Of a stretch of 64,000 nt of DNA, positions 1-19,656 are shown piece by piece. The notes below the pieces were generated by a model. It saw only the letters and a list, made by a program, of their open reading frames with translations. It had not been told where the DNA came from and ran no database searches. The DNA comes from Beroe forskalii (taxonomy: Eukaryota > Ctenophora > Nuda > Beroida > Beroidae): the NCBI GenBank assembly GCA_011033025.1, contig WFMF01000086.1, positions 310,001 to 374,000 of the forward strand. Direction: 5' to 3'. The first letter of the stretch is position 1, and each line of letters begins with the position of its first letter. Made by a program: the position numbers and the translations under genes.

Positions 1-6723
<6,723 letters not shown>

Positions 6724-8367
6724 CTTGCCTGATCGCCAATCAATCCGTACTTTTACATCCTCAAATTTGCAAAATATTGTTAAGAAAACTTAGAAAAGAA
6801 AATTTTGGCGATAAAATATTAAGAAAATTACGTCCTTTTGACATAATACATGTGCAATTTACTTGTGCGTCAAATTACTTTCATAATTTATCGAACAAAT
6901 GATTTATTCGTATACAAATAAATTAATGGATCATTTGAGTATGATCAATTTATATATCTACGAATCTTGTATAGTATGTTTATTGTTCGTATCTAAATTT
7001 CAATATACTTTTTACATCCCTGCGAAACAAAAATCAAATTTATTTTTAGGATGAAATAAAACCGCCTACTCTAATAAACGAACTTGACATAATTTATTAT
7101 AAGTTGGTATAATTTGAAGATTATAAAACGGGTATTATTCAATAGAGATTGCCAGTGCAGAGATCATAACCTATCCAAACTCAAATATTAATAATAAATT
7201 TCACAGACTTAAAATGATATAATCGTAATTATAGTACAAATTATTTTCGCGTCAAAGTGTACAAAACCATTTAAAATTTGTCAAATTTAAAATCAGCTCT
7301 TAATAAAAGTTCAAACAATTCGAAAAACAATATTCAGCGCACTAAACGAATATTTCTAGGCTGAAAATTCGGTAACCATTTTCAACATAAAATATCACGC
7401 CATCACGGCAGTTTAAAATGCCATAAAAATATCATGTTTACAAGACCTAATCGGGAACAGCAAATAACAAAGTTAATAAAAAAAATTCTAATTCAAAACA
7501 TTAAAGCGCTTCTAACCTATATAATCCAATGTATAAAATGTTCATGATTCATAACAGCCTTCATCAATATTGAATGCGGTGCAGTGATACTTCAAACACT
7601 TGCGTAAGATAAATACTTACGTTTATTATATCTTACGTAATCTAAATTCATGTCAATAACAAAAACAAGTACCTGGCACCCATGTATACCACCTAGGCCT
7701 TTCAATATACGTCAAATATACCATACTTTTTATAAATTACATTTACTATTAAGAGTGTTCCCGTCATAATTGCAACTAAAAATAGCTGTGCAGTTATGGA
7801 CAAGTGAGCCTGTTCAGTGTTCATTAAAGATAAAAGCGAATAATGAGTAGAAACATTACATTACACCAACCCATTCTATACAGTTCTAAAATTGAAACAA
7901 TTTTACTCAAATAAAAACATCATGAATATTAAAACACGGTAAAATAAAATAGAAATTAGTAAGTTCATTATATAAGTCTTAAATAGATTTAAACTAATTT
8001 AAATGCAGAGTTATATGCAAGAAGAGGCTCTAGTTGTGTCGTTGCAATCATTTCTTTGTCAATATTTTCAAATTTAACTTGCAGAATTCCAACTTAATCA
8101 ACAACTCGTAACTTTATGAGGGTCAGGGTCAGTTGAAAACATATCCGTATTACATACAGCGCTCATGCTTGTCAGCAAATTTACCAAGTTTCCTCGTGCA
8201 ACACACTGGTGTTTATGTGAAGCTCAGAGTTTTTCTTGGAGACAGCAGTCAGATACAGCTTCAGTCCACCATACCCTTTTGAGACAATCAGATCGAATAA
8301 TTTCTTGAATTGGGGATCTGAAATAGAAGGAAGGATAACCATACAAACAGCGATAAAAGTGTCTGCT
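6724..8367. other. AT-rich intergenic region upstream of the KDM2-like gene
   Basis: No convincing coding exon is seen. The stretch next to 6723 should contain the KDM2-like promoter and 5' UTR, but I see no clear TATA box or CpG island. Confidence 0.4.
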
Positions 8368-8369
8368 TA

Positions 8370-8890
8370 CCTTAGTACCAGAAATATAGGCGACAAGAAA
8401 TTAAGGCGATTTTGGAAAAATCGTCTTAATTTCTTGTCGCCTTAATATCTTGTCGTCTAAATATCTAGTCGTCTTAATTTTTAAAAGACTTTTTTTCTCA
8501 GTTATTTTTTCCTCCCCAATCGACTTTTTTAATTTAGCAACATAATTAATAACTTAATAGCCAGTTATCAGTGCAACTTCTGGTATCATTGCACTGTGGC
8601 ACGATGTTAAGATGCCGTATTGACTCTAGAATGTTGATTGACTCGTTTGAAAAGCTAAGGATAATATGATGTACTGTATTTTGAAGGCCCACTCAACAAC
8701 ATTTTTTGCATTTTCGTTCAATTTATACTCTTATATTCATATCATAGCCATTTTATTTTTTAGATGGAAAATCGTTTATTTTCGGAAAAACTTCAATTTG
8801 AATTTCAGGAAAATCGCCTTTTAATATCTTGCCGCTTTGATATCTTATCTTGTTTTTAATTATTAGTCGCCTATATTTCTGGTACTAAGG
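8370..8890. mobile_element. MITE with TA target duplication (Tc1/mariner type)
   Basis: The ends are inverted repeats: CCTTAGTACCAGAAATATAG at the left and its complement at the right, both continuing to GGCGAC. They are flanked by TA (8368-8369 and 8891-8892), the target preferred by Tc1/mariner elements. The left arm also contains an internal palindrome around 8393-8445 (GGCGACAAGAAATTAAG and its complement). No transposase is encoded in the 521 bp. Confidence 0.75.
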
Positions 8891-9176
8891 TATATTCTAA
8901 AAAACATGAAGGATGTGCTTGAAGAACGTTACATTTTCCTAAACTAGTGTCTATATCAAATACATCAAATGTCAGTAATTTAATTTGAATTTGAATTTGA
9001 ATAAATGTTAACAGCACAATGACAATGAATATATTTTCTCGAGTTTATATGAATGAAATTGAAATTTCAAATTATTGACCTATCATTTGAAGTGAAATCT
9101 AGTGAGGTGTAATGACATATTATATCAAAATCAACCTGTTGGATACATTGTAATTTTATAAAAATTCTATTCAAAT

Positions 9177-10533
9177 TCAACCTGTTGGAAGTAGCCACAC
9201 TTTGTATGTACGAGATTTATCAGTAACTATCATAGGCTTGTCAGGTCTCGGGCCTTGTGCCCCAAACACAGCCTGCGAAGTGATGATCATTATTTTACTA
9301 CAAAACACAGAAATTTCAATATGCAAGACAAAAAAAATTGAATGTAAATGGTCTGAAAATAGCACTGATCAGGCCAGTGATATCATAATTAATGAAGATT
9401 AACAGAAAACCAAAGTTTTGAAAACTAACCTGTATTTTCACTATCATAGCTCTATCATGAGAAAATTCCCAACTCTCATGGCCTGCTACGTTAGAATCCT
9501 CAATCTCATCAGGTGAGTGTATTATAGGATTGAAAACTAGTATGCAGTCATTTTGCTTATTTTCTTTCTGTTTTGTTTTGCAGACATCTTTGTGAGATTG
9601 CCAATCTGTTTTTTGGCACTCTGCACTGCAATAACTGACAGTGAGACAACCAGAGCACTTCTTCAAAGTTGGTGATTCAAGTCTACATGAGGAACAGACT
9701 ACATTTTCTAGTGACTCTCCTTCTGCTCCCTCAGAATCAAGCTTGCTTTTCTCTGCAATCTTTTTATTACTGCTTGCAAATATTTCTTTTACTTTTGGAT
9801 TCATCATTGCATATGCATAGCATGAAACGCCATGGCTATCAGTATGCTTCGGATTACAACCATTCATAACTAAGAATTCAATAAAATCATACTTAGCAGT
9901 AATACATGGTTCAAAAAGAGGTGTGGCACCAAATCTGTTAATGGCATTAACATCTGCACCATTTTCTAAAAGAATTTTGGCTATCTCAAGTGTGCAAGAA
10001 TTTCCAAACTGGGACACACAGTAATGGAGTGGTGTCATCCCTGCTGTATCTTTGGCATTCACACGAGCACCACTCTTAATCAAAAACATGGCAATAAAAA
10101 TATGATTTTCAGTGGGCTTGATCCTTGCACCAAGCACTACATGGAAAATTCCACTAAATCTCATCATGGATTCCCTTCTTTCTAGAAGCTCTGTCATGTC
10201 TATATGAGATTTAGTTGCATTCAAGAATTGTTTTACTTTCTCAAATTCACCCAGAAAACAGGCATTAGACCAGCCTGATAGATTTGACTCTCTGTTGAAA
10301 GAATAGTCCATTCCACGGGATGCTTGTGCTTGCAAGGTCATTGCTTCAACACCATACAGCTGAGTTTGGTCACCATCTCCAAATTGATCATGAATTTCAT
10401 CAGAAGCCACACAAGGGTTACTGGACTTAGATGACAGCTCATCATTACAATCACCACTGGAGACTTCTTTGTCAGCTTTAACTTCTTTCTTCCATTTTTT
10501 ACCAGACTTTTTCTTGTGCTTCTTGTTGACCAT
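9177..10533 (-). CDS. ankyrin-repeat and MYND zinc-finger protein
   Basis: Exon 1 runs from ATG at 10533 to 9430 (368 codons) and exon 2 from 9272. The junction is CAG/GTTAGT to TTCGCAG/GCT, phase 0, giving MIVKIQ joined to AVFGAQGPR. The last codons either reach a TGA at 9177-9179 or are cut at a possible donor at 9181 leading to a further exon. The N-terminus is a Lys-rich head (NKKHKKKSGKKWKK). Residues about 120-260 hold ankyrin repeats (GMTPLHYCVSQFGN, GADVNAINRFGATPL). Residues about 285-325 form a MYND finger: CSSC, CSGC, YCSAEC, HKDVC. Ankyrin-MYND proteins are protein-interaction adaptors; no enzymatic SET part is present. I cannot assign a vertebrate orthologue. Confidence 0.8.
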
Positions 10534-10811
10534 AGTAATTAAAGCCTTGCTAAAAGAAAATAGATGTTTGATGAGACCCAAGGAAACCTGGTGGGGCTAG
10601 GGATAGGTATTTTTCAGAGCAGATGGCTGGTAATAGTAAATGGCTGGTAATAAGCATGCCAATTCAAAATATCTGCCCACAAGATCCATTATCATGCTGG
10701 ATATTTAGCAGATTCAGTATATTTCAAGGTTAGATATGAAAGCACAGTTTGGCAGAGCAACCACATTTTTCACGAATTCTTCGGCAAATAGATTACACAA
10801 TACACATTGCA

Positions 10812-11006
10812 CTAGACAAGTGTGAGAAGTGATTTTGGAATACTTCTCTATAAAAGTGTAACCTTGAAAATAGATTATCACCTGTGCAGATTTCTGTACT
10901 TATATCACATATACTGGGCTTGGGAGATTCAGGAAATTTCTTTGAGTCATTCAAGGTTTAACTTTTATAGAGAAGTGTTCCAAAATCACTTTTAACACTA
11001 GTCTAG
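10812..11006. mobile_element. short foldback/MITE element
   Basis: Arms of about 55 bp (10812-10867 and 10950-11006) are imperfect inverted repeats; both contain AGTGATTTTGGAA and ACTTCTCTATAAAAGT. The outer ends are CTAGAC and GTCTAG. No coding capacity and no clear target duplication. Confidence 0.6.
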
Positions 11007-11733
11007 GCTCAAAAAAACTGGATATGCTAAAATTGTCTTTTCAAAAGGTAAGGCCTTGAATGAAATTCATTGATTAACTTCAAATACACTCCAAATTGCA
11101 AGCCAATGACTGAATGAATACAATAATATCAATTATTTCACTTTTAAAGAATTATTGAATTGAATTGAATTGAACAATTTTGAAGAAATATCAACAAAAA
11201 TACTCAAACCAATCTCAATAACAGTTGTATCACTAATTAGGTACCCTAAGGTCGAGGAACCTGCATTAATTGCTTTCACTTTAAACATTTAGTGCAAATA
11301 ATAAGTTAAAGCCTCTTGAAAATCTAGATTTAGCAGATCATATCATCATTCTTAAAGCCCTAAGATGCCAGTTTAGGAATTGATTTAGTTTTGGTTGAAG
11401 AGGCAATGACACAAAAAGTTTTATTCAGGAATCTGACATCTTCGAACTTTTATTCACCTAAGTTGAATGTGCTGTAAAAATATGTATTATAATTGAATTG
11501 GATTGAGAATTCCTCAAATTTGATTGTAACAATTAGTGTTGTTAAGTTTAAAAAAGTGCAGGAATTGTTTAGTTCTCTACAGAATCTTATCTTCACATGC
11601 ATGTTTAAATGAGGATCAATGGATCATTCACTTGTTGTTTTAAAGTTTTAAAATGGCAGCTAATTCTAAAATTATTTCATTTTCATTGGCAAGTGAAAAC
11701 TTTAAAATTTTGAAGCTTTTGCATACACTTTCC

Positions 11734-12345
11734 TAAATAAAGCCCGCATAGGTGTGTATGCGCCGCGCGCTTCTATACGAGAACAAGTGCAAGGGTTATA
11801 CATGTTGAGCAAGCATGCCCTTACCTAAGCCCACATAGGTGTGTGTACGCGCGTTGAGACTTGAGCGCCGCGCGCAAACATCTATGCAGGGAAACATGGG
11901 ATAGAGAAAATAGGGAGCAAAAAGTGCATTGGGGAAGGGACAAATGGGATATTTGAGACAGATGCGACAAAGAAAATGGGACTCAGCTCAAATAGAAACT
12001 TGTCTGACGTCGTCAGCTACCCATTATTTCAGGGGGTCAGGCAACGCCTGACAAATAGAAACATGGACATTTTTGTCAGGCGTTGCGTGACCCCCTCGGA
12101 TCGCGAGTCGCGCGCGCAAAATTTAAAATAATGGGTCCGGATCCGGGTCTGACGACGTTAGACAAGGACATTTGGGTTGCTAAACACTTGTATCCTGTTT
12201 GCGTTGCGCGCGCGCGGGCTTCCTTTCCTAAGCCCGCATAGGTGTGCGTAAGCGCGCCGCGCAACGCAGACAGGGATATACGTGTTTAGCAAGGGCTTCC
12301 TCATGGAAGCGCACGGCGCGTACATACACCTATGCGGGCTTAGGA
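11734..12345. repeat. dispersed GC-rich motif in both orientations
   Basis: A motif close to AAGCCCGCATAGGTGTGTG, usually preceded by CCT and followed by a CG-rich tail (GCGCGCCGCGC), occurs at about 11740, 11826 and 12231 on the plus strand. It occurs inverted at about 12320-12345. Between the copies lies the 12000-12166 foldback. GC content is far above that of the neighbourhood. Confidence 0.55.
12000..12166. mobile_element. 167-bp foldback element
   Basis: The ends match CTTGTCTRACGTCGTCAG in inverted orientation. The next blocks, ACCCATTATTT and GGGGGTCAGGCAACGCCTGA, have complements in the right half, with a CG-rich insertion at about 12096-12118. The single strand would fold almost end to end. 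Confidence 0.65.
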
Positions 12346-12649
12346 AACATTTGGGATATTTTGAAAGAAAACTTTGTTTAATATGTTTGTGTTGCAAGTA
12401 TGAATTTGTTTTTAATTTGTACCAATTGTCACAATAACCACTCTCAAACCAAAAGATTAAATCGGGACAGGGGTGTGTCATGTCAAACTCCTGTACAGCT
12501 TCTTCTTGAGCAGCCTAATCATGAATGACTCAGTCACTTGTTGTCATTAACAGCCTGCGAGCCATGCAATATTATGCTACATAACAAAAAGCTGTGCATA
12601 CAGAAATTTTACATGCCACTGGGACAGTTTTTATAATTAATTTATTTAA

Positions 12650-12893
12650 AAATTCAGATATATTGAGTGTATGGGATTCATGTCAGCATGTGTTTAAATG
12701 TAACTTAGAAACTTTTAAGTCCACATGTATAAGAAATGGTATTCATTCTGTAGGATATTATTGGAATGTTTCTTATGAAGTTTTATCAAGAATTGATACT
12801 CCAACATACCTTGTAAATAGATCAAAGCAAGTTGAGTACTTAAGGGAGCATCCTTTTTTAGCTAAGAAGAAATACTTCAATTTAAGATATTGA
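12650..12893 (+). CDS. unrecognised coding-like exon (C-terminal?)
   Basis: An open frame ends at TGA 12891-12893 and is preceded by a possible splice acceptor (AAAAATTCAG, about 12655). The roughly 78-residue tail is Tyr/aromatic rich (GYYWNVSYEVLSRID, PTYLVNRSKQVEYL, HPFLAKKKYF) and has a protein-like composition unusual for such AT-rich DNA. I do not recognise the family and find no partner exon. It could be a last exon or a chance frame. Confidence 0.3.
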
Positions 12894-12899
12894 TCAATT

Positions 12900-15410
12900 T
12901 GGGGAATTCAGGATACGTTTCTTCTATTTTGCAGGTTTTTATTCTATCAGGTTGTTCTTTTCATTCATACTATAATTTACGTATAATTTATACAGATAAA
13001 ATTTAAGTTCGCCATTAAATTATTATGTTTATCAGTAAATGTTAATTTATTAAATTGTATTATGTATTTTTCAATGTTAATGTCTATATAATATGGGCTG
13101 GAAGATCCAGCATAATGTTTATTGAATCATGGGCACTGTTTTGTGAAATGAGTGTTGATGTCAAATCAATTTTTTTTTAATCTTTATCTTTATCTTTGTG
13201 TATGGGACTCTGTGTCATTATCATTGATTAGAATGGGAAAGCTGTGTGTATGGGCACTGTGTCTATGTGTTTGGGATTCGTGTTAGGATGCACATGCAGA
13301 TTAGGAAAAGTAGTTCTGTTACTATGGTAACATGTGAAGTGTGTGAATTTCATTTGTTGCACTGTTTACTTTGTTACACAACTCACCTGAACCTTTTATT
13401 CCAAATTGATGATTAAAAATAAATCTATTTTCCTAAAAAATTCCTTTCCTTCCTTTCTTTGGTTCTGATTCGATTTTTTTGATGCAGTAAAAGGGTTTTC
13501 ATAAATTTCAATTGCAATGGTTGAAATTTGGGAACGAGGTGCTAGGAAGCAGCGCTGAGTGGGCCATGTATTAGCAGGCCCAATTAATTATAATTCAGAT
13601 GTGTTTTCATATAAACACATAATCACCCCCGGAACGCGAGGTACCGCAGCTGCTAGTACTTTGTGCGCAGTTTTGGGAAACGCAGCAATTTTGCAACGAT
13701 ATTGCCCCATTTCATGGACTAAACCAGATAGAGTGATCTGAAGATGGCCAATTGATAGAGCAGCACAGGAGTTCAGTGGTGTAAAGATCATTGGAATAGG
13801 CTTATGTCAGAGTTATGATCAATAACACCGCAGCAGAAAACAAGGTTTTCTCCAGTAGCGCCCACGCTCAGCGATTCACTGTGAAGCCTTCAGGAACATG
13901 ATATCAAAATCTATGATCAACCTACACTGCAGAATTTTATCCTCTATCGATTCCTGAAGGTCCCAAGTCTCTATCTTCAAAATGTGGGATTTCTATAAAG
14001 AAAAACCCGAGAGGGTGTAAAAAGGACATTACTGTCTACTTAAAAGAGGTACCGCAGCACTGTTACGTGACAACCAATGCCAGCGTGTGCTGTGTGTGGT
14101 GGATGCGAGAGAGCAGACAAATTTGTCCCCTGTTCGCTTCTGTGTGTTTGCTCTCAAAGCGTGTGTTTGGCTTGTTACCGCTTTCAATTAGGCAATGAAT
14201 GGAGGTTTATTTGAGAAAGTTCTATAATGAGATGGGTGTTGACCCCTGTTGGTCACGTGCGACCTATTGGCCTGGCATAAAAGAGGAACCAGACACCAAT
14301 CAATCCACCGACATCTCAACTGTCCAACCTTTCATGAAATCAATTTGTGACTGCTTGGCAACTGGTGGTGGCTTCAGATGGGCTTATGGGGTAATGGGGT
14401 ATAATGGAGTCTACTCTCTGGTGCGGTGGTTGTTGGGAATTACTAGGATAGTAGGATAGTGAAAGGTCCTTCGTCAACCTGAGGAAGATTCAAAGATAAT
14501 CATGCTAAGGGGGCTATGCTTCTGCAGTTCACTTGGTGTCCTCTAGGACACCTATACTAATCAAGAGAGTGGACGATGGTGGACGAAATACCCGTCAGAT
14601 GAAACTCTGTTTGAAGTTTAGCAAGATGTTTAATGAAAAGTGATAGCTGATTGAATTAATAATGATGAAGAGAGAAATATAATAAATGGCAGTATGCGTG
14701 TGAGGACAAGAAATGTGAAGCAGCATGACTGGAGAAATAGAATCAGAAGGAGCAGTATTCGGAGAGCAGTTTGAGGGATGACGAACAGAGGCGGATCCCT
14801 GACTGGTGTGGAAACATGCTCGTACAAACTCTTGTGACGTACAGTCGGATAGCTCGGTGAACACAGACTGTGGACGTCTGTGTTGGATTGATTATTTTGA
14901 ATCTTTATTGGGGATTATGATTTAGTCGATAAACTTTTAGGGCTTCTTATGTTAATATTGAAGTTTTAATTTATTTTGGGTGAACACTTAGAATATTGAT
15001 TTAGGACTTGAATTATAACCCTACTGTGGTCTTAATTTCATCTGTTTTGGAAGGGTAGTGTAGGCAGTGGCCCATTACTCTATTTTATTTAACGTGCTGT
15101 AGCTGTAGGAAGAGTAAGGCTAAAAAGTAACACAGCACCGTTCTTAGATTTGTGAATGTTATTATTATGACTAGCGTTAGATTCTTGGCCGTTAGTTTAA
15201 CGTAGGATTTTAGTCTGTGCTATGAGGTGAAAGGCTTTGTCAGGATTTCCCTATTGTCATGAACCAGCCACTTGAAGATTTACTATGATGATTGTTTCCC
15301 TTGGTCTATTCTCAATGTGAAGTGGTAACCCTGATGTCCCTTCTCCTTCACCCTTACCTCTGATCCTGACCCCCTACCCCTGTACCAACACGGCTGGACT
15401 GCGTGTTGCG
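12900..15410. other. region without recognised genes
   Basis: Mostly AT-rich intergenic or intronic DNA. A pyrimidine-rich CCTT tract lies near 13440. A plus frame at 14199-14459 (86 codons) resembles no family I know. Nothing here can be assigned. Confidence 0.3.
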
Positions 15411-15638
15411 TACACTAAGCGGTTACATGTCGAAGTGGTGACCGTATACCGCAACTTACATGGTCGAGGCGACAGCCGAGACTGTGTAAGTTGGATAATG
15501 GACGAGGCGTGCCGAGTTCATTATCGAAGGTATACGGTCACAGCTGAGATCATGGAACTGGATTATACCCCGACCGGAAACAGCTGGGACCTACTATTCT
15601 CTGACCAAACAACAGTATTTCTTCCCACTCGGGTCTGA
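15411..15638 (+). repeat. 228-bp structured segment, copy 1
   Basis: Nearly identical to 19951-20133 plus 24064-24108: one internal difference (A/C at about 15534) and one near the left edge. It contains nested perfect inverted repeats. The outer stem is GTGACCGTATACC (15438-15450) with 15529-15541. Inner stem A is CAACTTACA (15452-15460) with 15485-15493. Inner stem B is GATAATGGAC (15494-15503) with 15516-15525 (one G-T). Together they describe a compact three-way junction with linkers G, none, and GAA. The segment also stays open in one frame to TGA at 15636-15638. Function unknown. Confidence 0.7.
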
Positions 15639-15847
15639 TACTTCGGCTGGTCCGTCATAACTGTTCCGAAGCACGAGCAGATTTCCCTGAAAGAGATTTC
15701 AGTAGTCATTGGCTTATTTGAGAAGTTCAGGGAACAAATTTAGCTGCCATTGCCTTACCTGAGACAGTTCTTTTTACACCCGTCATGAAATCCGAAAAAC
15801 ATACATACATGGAATTTCGCGCGCTGGGCGCGCGCGTTTGTAATACG

Positions 15848-18800
15848 GTCACTGCTGAGTTCATGAATCCCCAAAATTGCCAACAAATTGCCAACATGTT
15901 ACAAAAACGTGACAAGGCAAAATAACGAGTTTCTTGGTACTTTAACTAGTTTGAATCAGATCATATGATAGTATAACGTTATTAGACACTGTCAGAGCCG
16001 TTTCAGAGTCGGTGATGACTCAGTGATGACATGATGACATCATGATGTCTCGAAAATTATTTTTTTCAAAAACTTCAAAATTTGTTCGAAATTGCTTGAA
16101 AACCGTTTAGTTAGTCACAATATGTTACAAAAACATGATTTTGAGTGAAAATTTTCGATCTCGTCGGGAAAAATCGCGATATTGACATAGCCTGAAAATA
16201 CGGCAAAAAAACCAAAAAAACGGTCATCACAGACGAAAAATCAACATTTTTGTTCAACTGGCGATTGATATCTTCTAGTTACCATTCAACTGACGTGCCT
16301 GCAAAATTTGGTGCTTCTAGCTACTCCAAAAGTCGAGATATGACACTTGTCACCATTTTCATGACCTCAGAGTATCCCCAAAATTGCCAACATTTGTAAC
16401 AAAATGTGACAAAATTGAAATCCGTGTTTCTGGCCCATTTCTGGTGTTCTGATGGGTTTAAATGATCAAATACGGTAGTAGGAGGTCATTAGACACTGTC
16501 AGAGCCGTTTCAGAGTCGGTGATGACTCAGTGATGACATGATGACATCATGATGTCTCGAAAATTATTTTTTCAAAAACTTCAAAATTTGTTCGAAATTG
16601 CTTGAAAACCGTTTAGTTAGTCACAATATGTTACAAAAACATGATTTTGAGTGAAAATTTTCGATCTCGTCGGTAAAAATCGCGATATTGACCATAGCCT
16701 GAAAATACGGCAAAAAACCAAAAATCGGTCATCACAGACGAAAAATCAACATTTTTGTTCAACTGGCGATTGATATCTTCTAGTTACCATTCAACTGACG
16801 TGCCTGCAAAATTTGGTGCTTCTAGCTACTCCAAAAGTCGAGATATGACACTTGTCACCATTTTCATGACCTCAGAGTATCCCCAAAATTGCCAACATTT
16901 GTAACAAAATGTGACAAAATTGAAATCCGTGTTTCTGGCCCATTTCTGGTGTTCTGATGGGTTTAGATGATCAAATACGGTAGTAGGAGGTCATTAGACA
17001 CTGTCAGAGCCGTTTCAGAGTCGGTGATGACTCAGTGATGACATGATGACATCATGATGTCTCGAAAAATTTTTTTCAAAAACTTCAAAATTTGTTCGAA
17101 ATTGCTTGAAAACCGTTTAGTTAGTCACAATATGTTACAAAAACATGATTTTGAGTCAAAATTTTCGATCTCGTCGGGAAAAATCGCGATATTGACATAG
17201 CCTGAAAATACGGCAAAAAATCGGTCATCACAGACGAAAAATCAACATTTTTGTTCAACTGGCGATTGATATCTTCTAGTTACCATTCAACTGACGTGCC
17301 TGCAAAATTTGGTGCTTCTAGCTACTCCAAAAGTCGAGATATGACACTTGTCACCATTTTCATGACCTCAGAGTATCCCCAAAATTGCCAACATTTGTAA
17401 CAAAATGTGACAAAATTGAAATCCGTGTTTCTGGCCCATTTCTGGTGTTCTGATGGGTTTAGATGATCAAATACGGTAGTAGGAGGTCATTAGACACTGT
17501 CAGAGCCGTTTCAGAGTCGGTGATGACTCAGTGATGACATGATGACATCATGATGTCTCGAAAAAATTTTTTCAAAACTTCAAAATTTGTTCGAAATTGC
17601 TTGAAAACCGTTTAGTTAGTCACAATATGTTACAAAAACATGATTTTGAGTGAAAATTTTCGATCTCGTCGGGAAAAATCGCGATATTGACATAGCCTGA
17701 AAATACGGCAAAAACCAAAAAATCGGTCATCACAGACGAAAAATCAACATTTTTGTTCAACTGGCGATTGATATCTTCTAGTTACCATTCAACTGACGTG
17801 CCTGCAAAATTTGGTGCTTCTAGCTACTCCAAAAGTCGAGATATGACACTTGTCACCATTTTCATGACCTCAGAGTATCCCCAAAATTGCCAACATTTGT
17901 AACAAAATGTGACAAAATTGAAATCCGTGTTTCTGGCCCATTTCTGGTGTTCTGATGGGTTTAGATGATCAAATACGGTAGTAGGAGGTCATTAGACACT
18001 GTCAGAGCCGTTTCAGAGTCGGTGATGACTCAGTGATGACATGATGACATCATGATGTCTCGAAAAATTTTTTTTCAAAAACTTCAAAATTTGTTCGAAA
18101 TTGCTTGAAAACCGTTTAGTTAGTCACAATATGTTACAAAAACATGATTTTGAGTGAAAATTTTCGATCTCGTCGGGAAAAATCATGTTTTTGTAACATA
18201 TTGTGACTAACTAAACGGTTTTCAAGCAATTTCGAACAAATTTTGAAGTTGTTGAAAAATCTTTTTTTTGAGACATCATGATGTCATCATGTCATCACTG
18301 AGTCATCACCGACTCTGAAACAGCTCTGAAAGTGTCTAATGACCTACTACTACCGTATTTGATCATCTAAACCCATCAGAACACCAGAAATGGGCCAGAA
18401 ACACGGATTTCAATTTTGTCACATTTTGTTACAAATGTTGGCAATTTTGGGGATACTCTGAATGACAAGTTCATTTTTTCGAAAAAATGGTGAAATTGTG
18501 ACATGAAATAACGATGTCATAAAAATGTTGAAAATTTTTCTGTCAAAATGACCAGGTTTTTTTGAATGGTCGAATGGTTTGAAGATATCAATCGCCAGTT
18601 GAAAAAAAAACATTGATTTTTCGTCTCCAAATGACCGAAAATTTTAATGGTACTTTTATGTTGCATCTAAACCCATGCGGATTTCAATTTTGCGGACATT
18701 TTGTTACAAATGTTGGCAATTTTCGATGCTAAGTTAATGAAAATTTTCAGGAATATTACGACATCATGATGTTTTGGAAAATTTTTCTAGAATCGCCATT

Positions 18801-19656
18801 TTGAACAAAAATGGCGAATGACCGAATTTTGGTTTTTGCCGTATTTTCCAAAATCATCAAATCATGTTTTGTAACATATTGTGACTAACTAAACGGTTTT
18901 CAAGCAATTTCGAACAAATTTTGAAGTTTTTGAAAAAAAATTTCGAGACATCATGATGTCATCATGTCATCACTGAGTCATCACCGACTCTGAAACGGCT
19001 CTGACAGTCTAATGACCTCCTACTATTTGATACCGTATTTGATCATCTAAACCCATCAGAACACCAGAAATGGGCCAGAAACACGGATTTCAATTTTGTC
19101 ACATTTTGTTACAAATGTTGGCAATTTTGGGGATACTCTGAGTTCATGAAAATGGTGACAAGTGTCATATCTCGACTTTTGGAGTAGCTAGAAGCACCAA
19201 ATTTTGCAGGCACGTCAGTTGAATGGTAACTAGAAGATATCAATCGCCAGTTGAACAAAAATGTTGATTTTTCGTCTGTGATGACCGAATTTTTGGTTTT
19301 TTGCCGTATTTTCAGGCTATGTCAATTTGGCGATTTTTCCCGACGAGACGGAAAATTTTCACTCAAAATCATGTTTTTGTAACATACTGTGACTAACTTA
19401 ACGGTTTTCAAGCAATTTCGAACAAATTTTGAAGTTTTTGAAAAAAAAATTTCGAGACATCATGATGTCATCATGTCATCACTGAGTCATCACCGACTCT
19501 GAAACGGCTCTGACAGTGTCTAATGACCTCCTACTACCGTATTTGATCATCTAAACCCATCAGAACACCAGAAATGGGCCAGAAACACGGATTTCAATTT
19601 TGTCACATTTTGTTACAAATGTTGGCAATTTTGGGGATTCATCTACTGTCACTGCT
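15848..19656. mobile_element. foldback-like element with about 500-bp subrepeats and a 9-bp target duplication
   Basis: The body (15857-19647) has four and a half direct tandem units in the left arm; the marker ATTAGACACTGTCAGAGCC starts at 15981, 16488, 16993, 17489 and 17991. At about 18187 the sequence turns into the reverse complement of the same unit, which runs to 19647 with a divergent centre. The outer ends match in inverted orientation: ATGAATCCCCAAAATTGCC after AGT at the left, its complement before ACT at the right. The 9-bp word GTCACTGCT stands directly outside both ends (15848-15856 and 19648-19656). Long inverted arms built of tandem subrepeats with 9-bp duplications are the hallmark of foldback elements. 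No transposase is present. Confidence 0.7.

Noticed and set aside
14199-14459. 86-codon plus frame
   Set aside because: No family resemblance, no splice or poly(A) context; kept only as a note in the region entry.
15451-15530. Spliced-leader or snRNA gene in the 228-bp segment
   Set aside because: No Sm-type site or recognisable snRNA core; the GTAAGT-like word is part of a stem.
15438-15541. Hammerhead ribozyme reading of the three-way junction
   Set aside because: The GAA linker is there, but the CUGANGA strand between the other stems is absent; the linker has zero bases.
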